Shown one piece after another: positions 8,310 to 16,969 of a stretch of 64,000 bases of DNA (within the stretch, counting starts at the first letter, position 1; every line of letters begins with the position of its first letter). Location: contig NZ_JAGSYG010000001.1 of assembly GCF_025685655.1 (NCBI RefSeq), positions 558,001-622,000 of the forward strand, written 5' to 3'. The notes beneath the pieces are model-generated. The model searched no databases. It saw only the letters and a list, made by a program, of their open reading frames with translations, and had not been told where the DNA came from. Origin of the DNA: Acidicapsa ligni. Lineage in GTDB: Bacteria > Acidobacteriota > Terriglobia > Terriglobales > Acidobacteriaceae. The position numbers and the translations under genes were made by a program.

Positions 8310-8810
8310 ATGGCCAGTTTCAAACGCAGTGTGCTGGTCTCTGTTCTGTTTACTTTGTTTGGTGGGCCGGGAATCATCCTGGTGTATCTGCCGTGGGTGA
8401 TTACTCGCTTTCGTGTGCCTGCTTTACTTACGGAATGGCAGCGGGTTGTTGCGGCTGCGCTTATTGTCGCGGGATTACTTCCGCTGCTGGACTCCATTGT
8501 GCGGTTTGTGCGGGTGGGACGTGGAACGCTGATGCCTAATGTTCCCACGGAGCGCCTTGTCGTTACGGGGCTCTATCGCTATGTGCGGAACCCTATGTAT
8601 GTTGGGGATCTGATGGTGCTGGCGGGTGAGGCTTTATTGTTTCAGAGCTTGTGGATGGTGGGGTATGCGGTGTTTGTGTGGGCAGTGCTGGAGGTGTTTA
8701 TCCGGCGGTACGAGGAGCCTACTTTGCGGCGGCGGCATGGGGCGGAATATGTCGATTATTGTGGGCGGGTGCGGCGTTGGTGGCCGCGGATGAGTGCCGA
8801 TTCTATTTAG
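8310..8810 (+). CDS. Isoprenylcysteine carboxyl methyltransferase (ICMT/PEMT)-family membrane protein
   Basis: A 166-residue membrane protein with N-terminal hydrophobic helices ('VLFTLFGGPGIILVYLPWVI', 'VVAAALIVAGLLPLLDSIV'). Its C-terminal block is typical of the ICMT/PEMT methyltransferase fold: 'VVTGLYRYVRNPMYVGDLM', then 'RRYEEPTLRRRHGAEYVDYCGRVRRWWP'. The R-x-x-R-N-P-M-Y-x-G motif and the following E(E/x)P segment bind S-adenosylmethionine in this fold. Bacterial members rarely have a known substrate. The gene follows the membrane protein at 7251 with a 3-base gap. Confidence 0.8.
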   Translation: MASFKRSVLVSVLFTLFGGPGIILVYLPWVITRFRVPALLTEWQRVVAAALIVAGLLPLLDSIVRFVRVGRGTLMPNVPTERLVVTGLYRYVRNPMYVGDLMVLAGEALLFQSLWMVGYAVFVWAVLEVFIRRYEEPTLRRRHGAEYVDYCGRVRRWWPRMSADSI

Positions 8811-8833
8811 AGATATTCAAGAGGGCTTGTCGG

Positions 8834-8892
8834 TGCGGAGCCCAGGTCTCAGGGGCGAGACCTGGACTCAGGGGCGAGACTTGGACTCCGCA
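8834..8892. terminator. Nested hairpin between convergent genes (probable bidirectional terminator)
   Basis: CCAGGTCTC (8842-8850) pairs with GAGACCTGG (8857-8865) around the loop AGGGGC. The loop and right arm are then repeated (ACTCAGGGGCGAGACTTGG). The whole is enclosed by TGCGGAG (8834-8840) and CTCCGCA (8886-8892). No U-tract follows on either side. It lies between the convergent ends of the ICMT-like gene and der. Confidence 0.5.
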
Positions 8893-8909
8893 TTGGTTGT
8901 TTGGTGAAG

Positions 8910-10562
8910 CTATTTTTTCTTGGGTTTTCTGGCGCGGATTTTGAACCAGATTGGGGTGCCTTCAAAGCCGAAGGCGGCGCGGATCTGGTTTTCTAAGAAG
9001 CGTTCGAAGGCGAAGTGAAGTTTGATGTTGCGGTCGGTGAAGAGGACGAAGGTCGGTGGGGCTACCGCGGCCTGGGTCATGTAGAAGATGCGGATGCGCT
9101 TGTTCATCGGAACCGGGGCGCGCTGGAAGTCGACCTTATCGAGGAAGCGGTTCATCTGGCCGGTGGTGACGCGCTTGCGGCGCAGGGCGGCAATACGCTT
9201 GATTTCCTTGAGGACTTTGTCGAGGTTGGTGCCCTGGGATGCGGACAGGAAAAGTATCGGCGCGTAGTCGAGATACTTGAGGGCGTGACGTACCTGCTCT
9301 TCGTAGGCGAGCTTGTCGGCGGGGGCTTTGCCGTCGGTGCGGTGGGTGGTGACGAGATCCCACTTGTTGATGAGGATGATGACGGAGCGGCCGCTTTCGT
9401 GGGCGTATCCGCCAATGTGCGCGTCGCTGGCGGTGACGCCTTCGGTCGCGTCGATCATGAGCAGGGCTACGTCGCAGGATTCGAGATGGCGGCGGGCCAT
9501 GACGACGGAGAGCTTCTCGGCCATCAGATGGGTTTTGCCCTTGCGGCGGATTCCGGCGGTGTCGATGAGGCGCAGGCGTTCGCCGTTGACTTCAATGACT
9601 TCATCGACGGCATCGCGGGTGGTTCCGGCGATGGGCGAAACGATGGCGCGGTCGCTGCCGGTGAGAGCATTCAACAGGGTGGATTTGCCGACGTTGGGGC
9701 GTCCGATGATGGCGACGGAGGTTTCGTGCTGTTCGAACTCGCCGTGGGTGCGATGGAGTGAGGCATGCTTTTCGCCGTCGTGGCCGGTTTCGTCGTCTAC
9801 GTCCTGTTCGGGGCCGAAATCGGAGAGGTCGGGCTTCTCATCCTGCAGGGCTTTGAAGTCGACGGGATTATCCGATTCCTCGGATTCTGGACCCATGTCT
9901 TCGGCTAGTTCGTCTTCCTGATCTTCGTCGAAGACTACTTCGTCTTCGATGTCGGCTTCATCGGCATTCAGCGGCTCGGCGTATGGATCGTCCTTGGTGA
10001 CGAGGCCCTGCGCGGCTGGTGCGGGGAGCAGATCGAACATCGCGTCGAGAAGATCGCCGATACCGAGGCCGTGTTCGGAGCTGATGAGGAAGAGCTCGGG
10101 CAGTCCGAGCTGGCGGAAGTTCTCTGCGGATGCGGCTACGGTGGGGTTCTCGACTTTGTTGGCGACGAGGAAGACGGGTTTGCCGCCACGGATGAGCATA
10201 CGCGCGAGGTTGATGTCGGGCGAGGCCAGCTCGGTGCGCGCGTCGACGACCATGATGAGCAGATCGGCTTCTTCGAGTGCGGTTTTGGCCTGGCGATAGA
10301 TTTCGCTGGGGATGTACTCGGCGTCATCGGGCACGATGCCGCCGGTGTCTACCAGGCGGATGATGCGGCCATCCCACTCGACGTCGCCGTAGATGCGGTC
10401 GCGGGTGATGCCGGGCTCGTCGCCGACGATGGAGCGGCGTGAGTGGGTGAGGCGATTGAAGAGCGTGGATTTGCCCACATTGGGGCGGCCGACGATGGCC
10501 ACGAGCGGCAGATGCGAGCTGGCGGGCGTGGAGGGTACGACGGATTTGTGGTACTTGGACAC
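8910..10562 (-). CDS. der: Ribosome-assembly GTPase Der (EngA)
   Basis: Der has two tandem GTPase domains and a KH-like domain and acts in 50S subunit maturation. The 550-residue protein has G1 loops 'GRPNVGKST' at residues 25-33 and again at about 287-295, switch motifs 'DTGG' and 'DTAG', NKVE (first domain, instead of the usual NKxD) and NKWD (second). Usual Der proteins are about 440-490 residues. The excess is an acidic, low-complexity linker at about 186-281 between the GTPase domains. The C-terminus 'RARKPKKK' is the usual basic tail. The gene is divergent from the flavoprotein at 10910. Confidence 0.94.
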   Translation of the reverse strand: MSKYHKSVVPSTPASSHLPLVAIVGRPNVGKSTLFNRLTHSRRSIVGDEPGITRDRIYGDVEWDGRIIRLVDTGGIVPDDAEYIPSEIYRQAKTALEEADLLIMVVDARTELASPDINLARMLIRGGKPVFLVANKVENPTVAASAENFRQLGLPELFLISSEHGLGIGDLLDAMFDLLPAPAAQGLVTKDDPYAEPLNADEADIEDEVVFDEDQEDELAEDMGPESEESDNPVDFKALQDEKPDLSDFGPEQDVDDETGHDGEKHASLHRTHGEFEQHETSVAIIGRPNVGKSTLLNALTGSDRAIVSPIAGTTRDAVDEVIEVNGERLRLIDTAGIRRKGKTHLMAEKLSVVMARRHLESCDVALLMIDATEGVTASDAHIGGYAHESGRSVIILINKWDLVTTHRTDGKAPADKLAYEEQVRHALKYLDYAPILFLSASQGTNLDKVLKEIKRIAALRRKRVTTGQMNRFLDKVDFQRAPVPMNKRIRIFYMTQAAVAPPTFVLFTDRNIKLHFAFERFLENQIRAAFGFEGTPIWFKIRARKPKKK

Positions 10563-10909
10563 GATGTGCTCCGGACCCAGGGATTGCTGGGGCGACTTAC
10601 TAGATCATACTTGCCGGCAGATTTCCTGATTTTCAGGGCTGGCCTGGGAGACTTCTGCTGATTAGAACCAAGGCTCGCAGGGCTGTGAGCCGGGTTCGAA
10701 GCTACAGGGCTTCAAAAAAACAGAGGTCGAACTATCAAGTATGGGCGGGTCGTGAAGTGAAGTCAATTTTGGGAGGCTATGATTGAGGGCAGATTCAGGG
10801 GCAAACTGCCATTTAAGCTGTGGTGGGAACTTATCGTTCTTTTTTTATAACGTGTTATTTGAGCCGCTATTTTCGGCCATTACTTCAGTCAGGATGAGGA
10901 GAATCTCGT
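10563..10909. promoter_or_regulatory. Divergent intergenic region with candidate operator
   Basis: This 347-bp gap separates der (minus) from the flavoprotein-protoglobin pair (plus). It holds two small hairpins: GGCTCGCA with TGTGAGCC around 10674-10692, and GAAGC with GCTTC around 10699-10714. Near the plus-strand genes, a T-rich stretch is followed by the inverted repeat ATAAC-GT-GTTAT at 10847-10858, a possible operator or -10 region. GAGGAGA before 10910 is the ribosome site. No RNA gene was recognised. Confidence 0.35.
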
Positions 10910-12364
10910 ATGGATCGCATTGAAGAATCCGGTTCCGCTGTATCGTCCAGAGCTATAGAGGGAAAGCCTTCGACTCCGGAAGAGTATGACATCGTCGTTC
11001 TCGGGAGTGGGGAAGGATCGAAATATCTCGCATGGACAGAGGCGAAGCAGGGCAAGCGAGTTGCGGTGATTGAGGGTCGCTATATTGGCGGATCCTGCCC
11101 TAACATTGCCTGTCTGCCGAGCAAGAATATTATTCATAGCGCCAAGGTTGCGTCTTACTTTCAAAGAAGCGAAGAGTTTGGCATCAGCAAGGAAAATGTC
11201 AGGATCGATATGTCCGTGGTGCGTGACCGCAAGCGGCGGATGGTCGATGGGCTGGTGCAGATGCATCTGGATAACTTCAAAGCGAGCGGCGCTGAACTGG
11301 TGATTGGATGGGGGCGATTTATTGCTCCGCGCACGATTGAGGTCGCGCTTGGGGATGGTGGAACCCGGGTGCTTCGCGGAAGCAAGGTGGTTATCGGCAC
11401 GGGGACTCACGCGACGGTGGAACCGATTCCCGGTCTTCGCGAGGCTGGTCCGCTTACACATATCGAAGCGCTTGAGCTGGACTATCTTCCGAAGCATCTT
11501 CTTGTGCTTGGCGGCGGCTATGTCGGGCTGGAACTGGCACAGGCGATGCGCCGATTTGGCAGCCGCGTGACGATCATCGATCGCAATGAGCGGCTGGTAC
11601 ATCGAGAAGATGAGGACGTTATTGCGGGCTTGCATAGTCTTTTTGAGAGTGAAGAGATTGAGCTCGTATTGGGTGCCAAGGTGCAGCGTGTCGAGGGCAA
11701 GTCCGGGGTATCTGTGAAGCTTCATGTTTTGCGCGATGGAGTGGAAACGATTCTTGAAGGCACGGATCTGCTGGTTGCGACGGGACGCACTCCGAACACG
11801 GCAAACATCGGGCTGGAGTTAGCCGGAGTGGCATTGACGGAGCGTGGGTATATCCAAGTCAGTGAGCGGCTGGAGACGACAGCGCAGGATACGTGGGCTA
11901 TCGGAGATTGTGCGGGCAGTCCGCAGTTTACGCATATCGGGTTTGATGATTTTCGGATTGTTCGAGATGACTTTGCGGGCGGCCATCGAGTAACGACGGG
12001 CAGGCAGGTGCCTTCGTGCATGTTTACCGATCCTGAATTGGCGCGTGTCGGTCTGAGTGAAAAAGAGGCGAGTGCGCAAGGGATTGAATATCGACTGGCC
12101 AAGATCCCTGCTGCGGCGGCTCTGCGGACGCGGACGCTATCTGAGACGCGCGGTTTTTGGAAGGCGCTGATCGATACGAAGAGCGATCGCATTCTTGGGT
12201 TCACGGCGTTTGGAGTGGAGGCGGGCGAGATTATGGCGACCGTCCAGATAGCGATGATTGCGGGACTGCCTTATACGGGGTTGCGGGATGCGATCCTGAC
12301 GCATCCAACTTTGTCGGAGGGGCTGGTTGCGTTGTTTTCTTCTGTGCCTGCAATCAAGCAATAA
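10910..12364 (+). CDS. FAD-dependent pyridine nucleotide-disulfide oxidoreductase
   Basis: A 484-residue member of the dihydrolipoamide dehydrogenase/mercuric reductase/glutathione reductase class. The FAD fold is 'IVVLGSGEGSKYLAW' at about 28-42. The redox-active disulfide is C63-P-N-I-A-C68 within 'GGSCPNIACLPSKN'. The NAD(P) fold is 'VLGGGYVGLELAQAMRRFG', a second FAD contact is 'TWAIGDCAGSPQFTH', and the C-terminal dyad is 'THPTLSEG'. It lacks the N-terminal metal-binding domain of MerA and no lipoyl-dehydrogenase complex genes are near, so the substrate is open. A protoglobin gene follows after 59 bp, suggesting this enzyme may reduce it or act in the same stress response. Confidence 0.88.
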   Translation: MDRIEESGSAVSSRAIEGKPSTPEEYDIVVLGSGEGSKYLAWTEAKQGKRVAVIEGRYIGGSCPNIACLPSKNIIHSAKVASYFQRSEEFGISKENVRIDMSVVRDRKRRMVDGLVQMHLDNFKASGAELVIGWGRFIAPRTIEVALGDGGTRVLRGSKVVIGTGTHATVEPIPGLREAGPLTHIEALELDYLPKHLLVLGGGYVGLELAQAMRRFGSRVTIIDRNERLVHREDEDVIAGLHSLFESEEIELVLGAKVQRVEGKSGVSVKLHVLRDGVETILEGTDLLVATGRTPNTANIGLELAGVALTERGYIQVSERLETTAQDTWAIGDCAGSPQFTHIGFDDFRIVRDDFAGGHRVTTGRQVPSCMFTDPELARVGLSEKEASAQGIEYRLAKIPAAAALRTRTLSETRGFWKALIDTKSDRILGFTAFGVEAGEIMATVQIAMIAGLPYTGLRDAILTHPTLSEGLVALFSSVPAIKQ

Positions 12365-12423
12365 ACGTTGCATCGTCTGCTGATCGTATGGCCGGGATAA
12401 ATTGCGGCGAGGGAGATTTTTCT

Positions 12424-13035
12424 ATGGAAAAAGTTGCTGGAGATATTCATGGGTACACCTTTGGAACAACCGAGGTTGCCGCGTCGCCGGTGTCGTTGCA
12501 GGAGTTAGAAAATCTGAAGATCACCGTGGGGTTTACGGAGGAAGATCAGCGTTCTCTTCTGCTGGCGGGTGAGGTGCTTGGCGATCAGACCAGGCAGATT
12601 GTGGAACATTGGCGTAGCGGAATTATTGCAGGCATTCCGAACCTGGCCAGGCATTCTCGCACTCCGGAGGGAGAGGCGAATCCGGAGTATCTGGCGAAGA
12701 GCAATCTTCGTTTTCAGCAATGGATTCTCGATACGTGCCTGCGGCCATATGACCAGGATTGGCTTAATTATCAGCAGGAAATTGCTTTGCGGCACACCAG
12801 CTTAAAGAAGAATCAGACGGATGGCGTGCGGTCGACGCCTTATGTGCCGTTGCATGACATTCTCGGGTTCATTGCAGTCATCAACGAGACGATCAAACCT
12901 TATCTGGCAGCAAAGAATCATTCGGCTGAAGATGTGGATAGAATGCACCGGGCATGGTGTAAATCAATGCAACTGCAGATGGCGCTTTGGACAAAGCCAT
13001 ACGCGGATTCCCGAATGGCGCCGAACGAGTGGTAA
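12424..13035 (+). CDS. Protoglobin-like heme protein
   Basis: A 203-residue single-domain globin of the protoglobin/globin-sensor family, with no attached signalling domain. 'LNYQQEIALRHTSLKKN' carries the likely proximal heme ligand His124; the aligned position in archaeal protoglobins is His120. The length (about 195 in Methanosarcina protoglobin), the N-terminal 'ENLKITVGFTEEDQRSLLLAGEVL', the 'EHWRSGIIAGIPNL' helix and the terminal 'WCKSMQLQMALWTKPYA' helix also fit. Protoglobins bind O2, CO and NO. GGGAGA precedes the ATG. The frame extends upstream into the flavoprotein gene but only the ATG at 12424 starts the domain. Confidence 0.85.
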   Translation: MEKVAGDIHGYTFGTTEVAASPVSLQELENLKITVGFTEEDQRSLLLAGEVLGDQTRQIVEHWRSGIIAGIPNLARHSRTPEGEANPEYLAKSNLRFQQWILDTCLRPYDQDWLNYQQEIALRHTSLKKNQTDGVRSTPYVPLHDILGFIAVINETIKPYLAAKNHSAEDVDRMHRAWCKSMQLQMALWTKPYADSRMAPNEW

Positions 13036-13110
13036 AGATGTCGTTCATGCGCCATTTGGATAATGTCTCTGTGGGGATCGATCTCCTTTGGCCGCAACTT
13101 TGGGCACCGG

Positions 13111-15789
13111 CTAATTGCTGCGAAGGGCGATCATGGGATCGATCCTGGAGGCGCGACGGGCTGGGATCCACGCGGCGATGAGGGCAACTATGCCGAGCAT
13201 GACGATCATGGCGGCGAAGGCTGCAGGATCGGTCGATTCGGTGCCGTAGAGGAGTGAGGCGATGCCCTTGGCTGCTAGATAAGAGGCGACTGTACCGATT
13301 GCGATTCCTATTGCGGCGAGGCGCATGGCTTTGGAGATGACGCTGCGTTGGACGTTGCCGATGGTTGCGCCGAGGGCCATGCGAATGCCGATCTCCTGGG
13401 TCTGGCGAGTCACGGAATATGAGATGACGCCGTAGATGCCGAGTGCGGCGAGAAGCAGTCCCAGAGCGGCGAAACCGATGACCAGCAGGGCAAAGAATCG
13501 GCGCGGCGAGGTGGCGTGGCTGACGGCCTGTTGCAGCGGCACGAATTCGCTGGCGGGCTGGGATGGGTTCATGGTGCGGAGGGTCTGGAGGACGCTGGAG
13601 GCGAGCGAGGCTGGGGGCAGTTTGGTGCGGATGACGAGCTGCGCGCCTTCGGGATCGTTCTGAGTGATGGGGAGATAGATTTCGGGGCCGACGGAGGCTT
13701 CGACGCTGTTTTCGCGCACGTCGTTGAGCACGCCTACGATGCGGGTGTCGTTGTCGTCTACGACGGATAGGCGGCCTACGGGATCTTCGCCGGGGAAGAA
13801 GCGGCGGGCTGCGGCCTGGTTGATGATGACGACGCGCTCGGTCTTTGGGCCGTCGTTCCAACTGAGGTCACGGCCTTCGCGTAAGTGCATTCCCATGGCG
13901 TTGAGATAGCCGGGGGAGACGATGCGAACGATAGCGGCTGTGATGTCTCCTTTGAGCGGGGGACGTGCCTTGTTGAAGAAGAGCCAGCTCCGGTTGCGGC
14001 CAAGGGGCAGCATGTCGGCGATGCCAGTGGAATCTACGCCAGGAATGGTGCCGATCTGGCGGGTAATTTCGCTGAGGACAACGGCGCGGCGAGCGGGATC
14101 ATTGCCGTCTTCGTAGGTGATGTTGATGCTGGCGGCGCGCTCGGGATGGAAGCCGAGGTCGGTGTTCATGACGTTGACGAAGCTGCGGAGGAGCAGGCCT
14201 GCGCAGACGAGCAGGACACAGGCGAGAGCCATTTCAGAGATGACCATGACGGCGCGGAGACGCTCGTGTTTGCTGCTGGTGGTGCGGCCTTGTCCGCCGT
14301 CTTTCAGCGCTTCCTGCGGATTGCCGCTGGAGAGGCGCAGGCCGGGGATGAGGCCGAAGAGAAGCGCGGTGGCGGTGGTGACGAGGAGCGTCCAAAGGAG
14401 GGCGCTGCCGTCAACGCGGACATTGCTGAGCAGGGGCAGGGCGAGGGATGCCTGATGAGCGAGCCAACTGGTGAGGGCGAAGGCCAGGGCTACTCCGAGG
14501 ATGGCTCCAGAGCTGGCGAGGACGAGGCTTTCGGTGAGGAGTTGGCGCAGGAGACGGCCACGGCCTGCGCCGAGGGCGGTGCGCAGGGCAAACTCTTTAC
14601 TGCGGACGGCGCCACGGGCGAGCAGGAGATTGGTGAGGTTGACGCAGACGATGAGCTGGATGAGCCCGACGGCGCACCAGAGGGTTATCAGAGAGCGGCG
14701 AAGCTTGCCGCTGACGTAGTCCTTGAGGCTGCTGACGGTGGGGATGTCGATGCCGGTGGCGGGACCGGGGTGGAGGATTTCAAATTGCCTGCCGATAAGG
14801 CTTGCTTCGGCCTGGGCCTGTTGTACGGACACGCCGGGTTTGAGCCTGCCTACGATGGAGAGGGTGTTGCCCCAACTGCGCATGTTGTCCATGATGGCGG
14901 GGATGTAGACGTCCATGCGGAGACCGGGTGAGAAGACGGAGCCGAAGTCGAAGCTGGCGGGAAGGATGCCGACGACGGTTACGGGCTGCTTGCTGAGGGT
15001 GATGGTCTGGCCGAGGATGGCAGGGTCGGAGTTGAACTGGCGACGCCAGAAGTTATTGCTGAGCAGCACGGCGGGGCGGCCGCCTTTGTGTGTCTCTTCA
15101 GGTGAGAAGAGTCGGCCGATGACGGGTTGCACGCCGAGCGTCTGGAAGAAGTTGCCTGCGATCATGACGCCGGAGACGGGCTGGGGTTCTCCGCGACCGG
15201 TCAAAGCGTAGTCGCTGCTGCCGAGGAAAGGATTGTAGGCGGTGAGGCTTTGAAAGGACTGGTTGTGGCGCTGAAAATCTTCAAAGGCGTCGACGGTGAA
15301 GGTGGTGCCGGATAGGCCGATGGCTTCGCGTAGTGCGGGACTGAGGCCGCTGCCTCCTTCAAACCAGGTGAGCTGCTGGGCTTGTGGGAACGGCAACTGG
15401 CGCAGGAGCAACGTGTTGACGACGCTGAAGACGGCTATGTTGGCACCGATGCCGAGGGCGAGAATGAGGATGGAGACGGCGGCGAAGTTGCGATCGCGAC
15501 CCAGGGTGCGAAGGGTGTAGCGAAGGTCCTGGCGGGCTTCGATCCAGTAGTCCTTGAGTTGGCGGCGACGCTCCATTTTTTCTCCTATCCGATTGCCGAT
15601 TTTTTGTATGTCCAGCAGGCTGCCGAACTGGCGCTCGGCTTCTCGGCGGGCATGTTCGCGGGGCCAGCCGTGGGCGACCAGGTCATCGGTTTTGGTCTCG
15701 ATGTGGAAGTACAATTCATCGCGCACGTCGGCTTTGGGATCGGGGCCGAGCAGGCGCGCGTAGCGTCTCCACATGGGCAGGGGCGTCAT
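13111..15789 (-). CDS. Acidobacterial duplicated orphan permease (FtsX/MacB-type)
   Basis: An 892-residue inner-membrane protein. It opens with a short soluble prefix domain ('DVRDELYFHIETKTDDLVAHGWPREHARREAERQFG'). Two MacB-like periplasmic core plus FtsX permease halves follow: the first from 'FAAVSILILALGIGANIAVFSVVNTLLLR', the second from 'MALACVLLVCAGLLLRSFVNV'. The end 'AAWIPARRASRIDPMIALRSN' is diagnostic. There is no ATPase gene beside it, the normal state for this acidobacterial family, whose transported substrates are mostly unknown. Its ATG overlaps the stop of the PadR gene by four bases, so the pair is an operon and the regulator probably controls this permease. Confidence 0.92.
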   Translation of the reverse strand: MTPLPMWRRYARLLGPDPKADVRDELYFHIETKTDDLVAHGWPREHARREAERQFGSLLDIQKIGNRIGEKMERRRQLKDYWIEARQDLRYTLRTLGRDRNFAAVSILILALGIGANIAVFSVVNTLLLRQLPFPQAQQLTWFEGGSGLSPALREAIGLSGTTFTVDAFEDFQRHNQSFQSLTAYNPFLGSSDYALTGRGEPQPVSGVMIAGNFFQTLGVQPVIGRLFSPEETHKGGRPAVLLSNNFWRRQFNSDPAILGQTITLSKQPVTVVGILPASFDFGSVFSPGLRMDVYIPAIMDNMRSWGNTLSIVGRLKPGVSVQQAQAEASLIGRQFEILHPGPATGIDIPTVSSLKDYVSGKLRRSLITLWCAVGLIQLIVCVNLTNLLLARGAVRSKEFALRTALGAGRGRLLRQLLTESLVLASSGAILGVALAFALTSWLAHQASLALPLLSNVRVDGSALLWTLLVTTATALLFGLIPGLRLSSGNPQEALKDGGQGRTTSSKHERLRAVMVISEMALACVLLVCAGLLLRSFVNVMNTDLGFHPERAASINITYEDGNDPARRAVVLSEITRQIGTIPGVDSTGIADMLPLGRNRSWLFFNKARPPLKGDITAAIVRIVSPGYLNAMGMHLREGRDLSWNDGPKTERVVIINQAAARRFFPGEDPVGRLSVVDDNDTRIVGVLNDVRENSVEASVGPEIYLPITQNDPEGAQLVIRTKLPPASLASSVLQTLRTMNPSQPASEFVPLQQAVSHATSPRRFFALLVIGFAALGLLLAALGIYGVISYSVTRQTQEIGIRMALGATIGNVQRSVISKAMRLAAIGIAIGTVASYLAAKGIASLLYGTESTDPAAFAAMIVMLGIVALIAAWIPARRASRIDPMIALRSN

Positions 15790-16160
15790 ACTGCCTCATC
15801 AACGATTGGCGGCTGGGTCGCGTTGAGAACCTTGGCGACGGCGAGGGCGTAGGCTTCCCATGTTTTGGTTTCCTGGCGTAATTGGCGGCGACCACTGGTT
15901 GTGAGGCGATAGAACTTGGCTTTGCGATTGTTCTCGGATAGTCCCCACTCGGCGGCGAGAAGAGCTTTGCTTTCGAGACGCCAGAGTGCGGGGTAGAGTG
16001 TGCCTTCTTCGACTAAGAGGGCTTCGTCGCTCTGGCGGAGGATGAGGCTGGTGATGGCGTAGCCGTGGAGCGGTCCCCAGGCGAGAGCTTTGAGGATAAG
16101 AACGTCGAGGGTGCCGCGAACCAGATCGAGTTTAGCCTTGTCCAATTTAGCCTTATCCAT
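15786..16160 (-). CDS. PadR-family transcriptional regulator
   Basis: A 124-residue winged-helix repressor. 'VRGTLDVLILKALAWGPLHGYAI' is the N-terminal helix pair, 'EEGTLYPALWRLESKALLAAEW' the recognition helix and wing start, and 'YRLTTSGRRQLRQE' the wing and dimerisation helix. The ATG at 16160 was chosen; a longer frame to 16217 adds an atypical Cys/Arg-rich leader. The N-terminal 'MDKAKLDKAKLDL' contains a short duplicated segment (KAKLDKAKLD). It overlaps the ADOP permease start by four bases, the classic acidobacterial pairing. PadR proteins usually repress their own operon and respond to small molecules. Confidence 0.92.
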   Translation of the reverse strand: MDKAKLDKAKLDLVRGTLDVLILKALAWGPLHGYAITSLILRQSDEALLVEEGTLYPALWRLESKALLAAEWGLSENNRKAKFYRLTTSGRRQLRQETKTWEAYALAVAKVLNATQPPIVDEAV

Positions 16161-16197
16161 TGCTGCTTTCCTGCATCGGTTTTTTTCTCCCCTTTGG

Positions 16198-16246
16198 TTG
16201 CAAGGGAAGTGTTGCATGGTTCCCCTGTGATTGCAAGGGGAGTCAC
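16198..16246. promoter_or_regulatory. Candidate PadR operator region (repeated TTGCAA boxes)
   Basis: Upstream of the PadR start, TTGCAAGGGAAGT (16198-16210) and TTGCAAGGGGAGT (16231-16243) are direct repeats 33 bp apart. A TTGCAT (16212-16217) lies between them. TTGCAA is itself palindromic. Position and repetition fit an autoregulatory operator, but binding is inferred only. Confidence 0.4.
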
Positions 16247-16386
16247 GCGATTTTTTTTAGGGAGTTACGGAGCAGGCTGGGTGCAACCTCCTCATGGAAT
16301 TTATTTATGGCGAGGTAAATCATTTAATTACAGTTTTGAAGCAACAAACCATTGCAGCCTGTGTCTGAGCGGGTAGAGGAGATCTT

Positions 16387-16899
16387 ATGAAGCTCAGAAC
16401 TGGTGCACTGCTTTGCTCATTATGCTTTCTGGTCTTGGTTCATGCGCATGCTGCAACTCTGCCGGATTCCTGCGGTAGCGACAGTACTCAATTCAAAGTT
16501 GCTACGAAAAAAGGACAGCCTCTGCCGCCTGCAGATGGAACGGCGCAGGTCGTGGTAATCGAGACTTCTGGATATATCGCGATTGGGCAGAAGGTCACAG
16601 CCCGCGTGGGTCTGGATGGAGCCTGGGTAGGTGCTGACAATGGTAACTCCTATCTCGCTTTTCCAGTAGCTCCGGGTGAGCATCATCTATGCGCAAACTG
16701 GCAGTCAAGCCTTGGACGATGGGACAAGATGGTGGGCCTATCTTCCTTCACGGCAGAAGCGGGAAAGACTTATTACTACCAGGTGAAGGTTACGTTGGAT
16801 CGGGACTTTCAGGATTTCAGCCTGGTAGCCCTCAATGACGATCAGGGTAAATACATGGTCCAGAGCTCGAAACGCAGTATCTCAACTGCGGGAAAGTAG
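16387..16899 (+). CDS. Secreted protein of unknown function (DUF2846-like)
   Basis: A 170-residue protein with a clear signal peptide (MKLRTGALLCSLCFLVLVHAHA). The mature part is rich in beta strands: 'VVIETSGYIAIGQKVTARVGLDGAWVGADNGNSYLAFPVAPGEHHLCANWQ' split across several strands, then 'TAEAGKTYYYQVKV'. The pattern of a G-x-W/N segment, then 'PGEHHL', then 'AEAGKTYYY' resembles DUF2846 lipoproteins, here without a lipobox. GAGGAG precedes the ATG by about 5 bases. Function is unknown. The downstream 38-bp palindrome at 16970 may end its transcript. Confidence 0.65.
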   Translation: MKLRTGALLCSLCFLVLVHAHAATLPDSCGSDSTQFKVATKKGQPLPPADGTAQVVVIETSGYIAIGQKVTARVGLDGAWVGADNGNSYLAFPVAPGEHHLCANWQSSLGRWDKMVGLSSFTAEAGKTYYYQVKVTLDRDFQDFSLVALNDDQGKYMVQSSKRSISTAGK

Positions 16900-16969
16900 A
16901 CTTTCCTAAACTGCATTCGAGTCTTCGTTAGACTTTAGCCCTGTTGTGGCGTTAATAAGACATAGACGA

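Noticed and set aside
10674-10715. tRNA-like GGTTCGAA motif
   Set aside because: The flanking bases do not form an acceptor stem, anticodon arm or D arm. It appears to be a chance T-loop-like string in the divergent promoter region.
13885-14931. 348-codon plus-strand open frame inside the permease gene
   Set aside because: Antisense shadow of the ADOP permease; composition (Glu/Gly/Ala-rich) and absence of any motif fit third-position GC bias.
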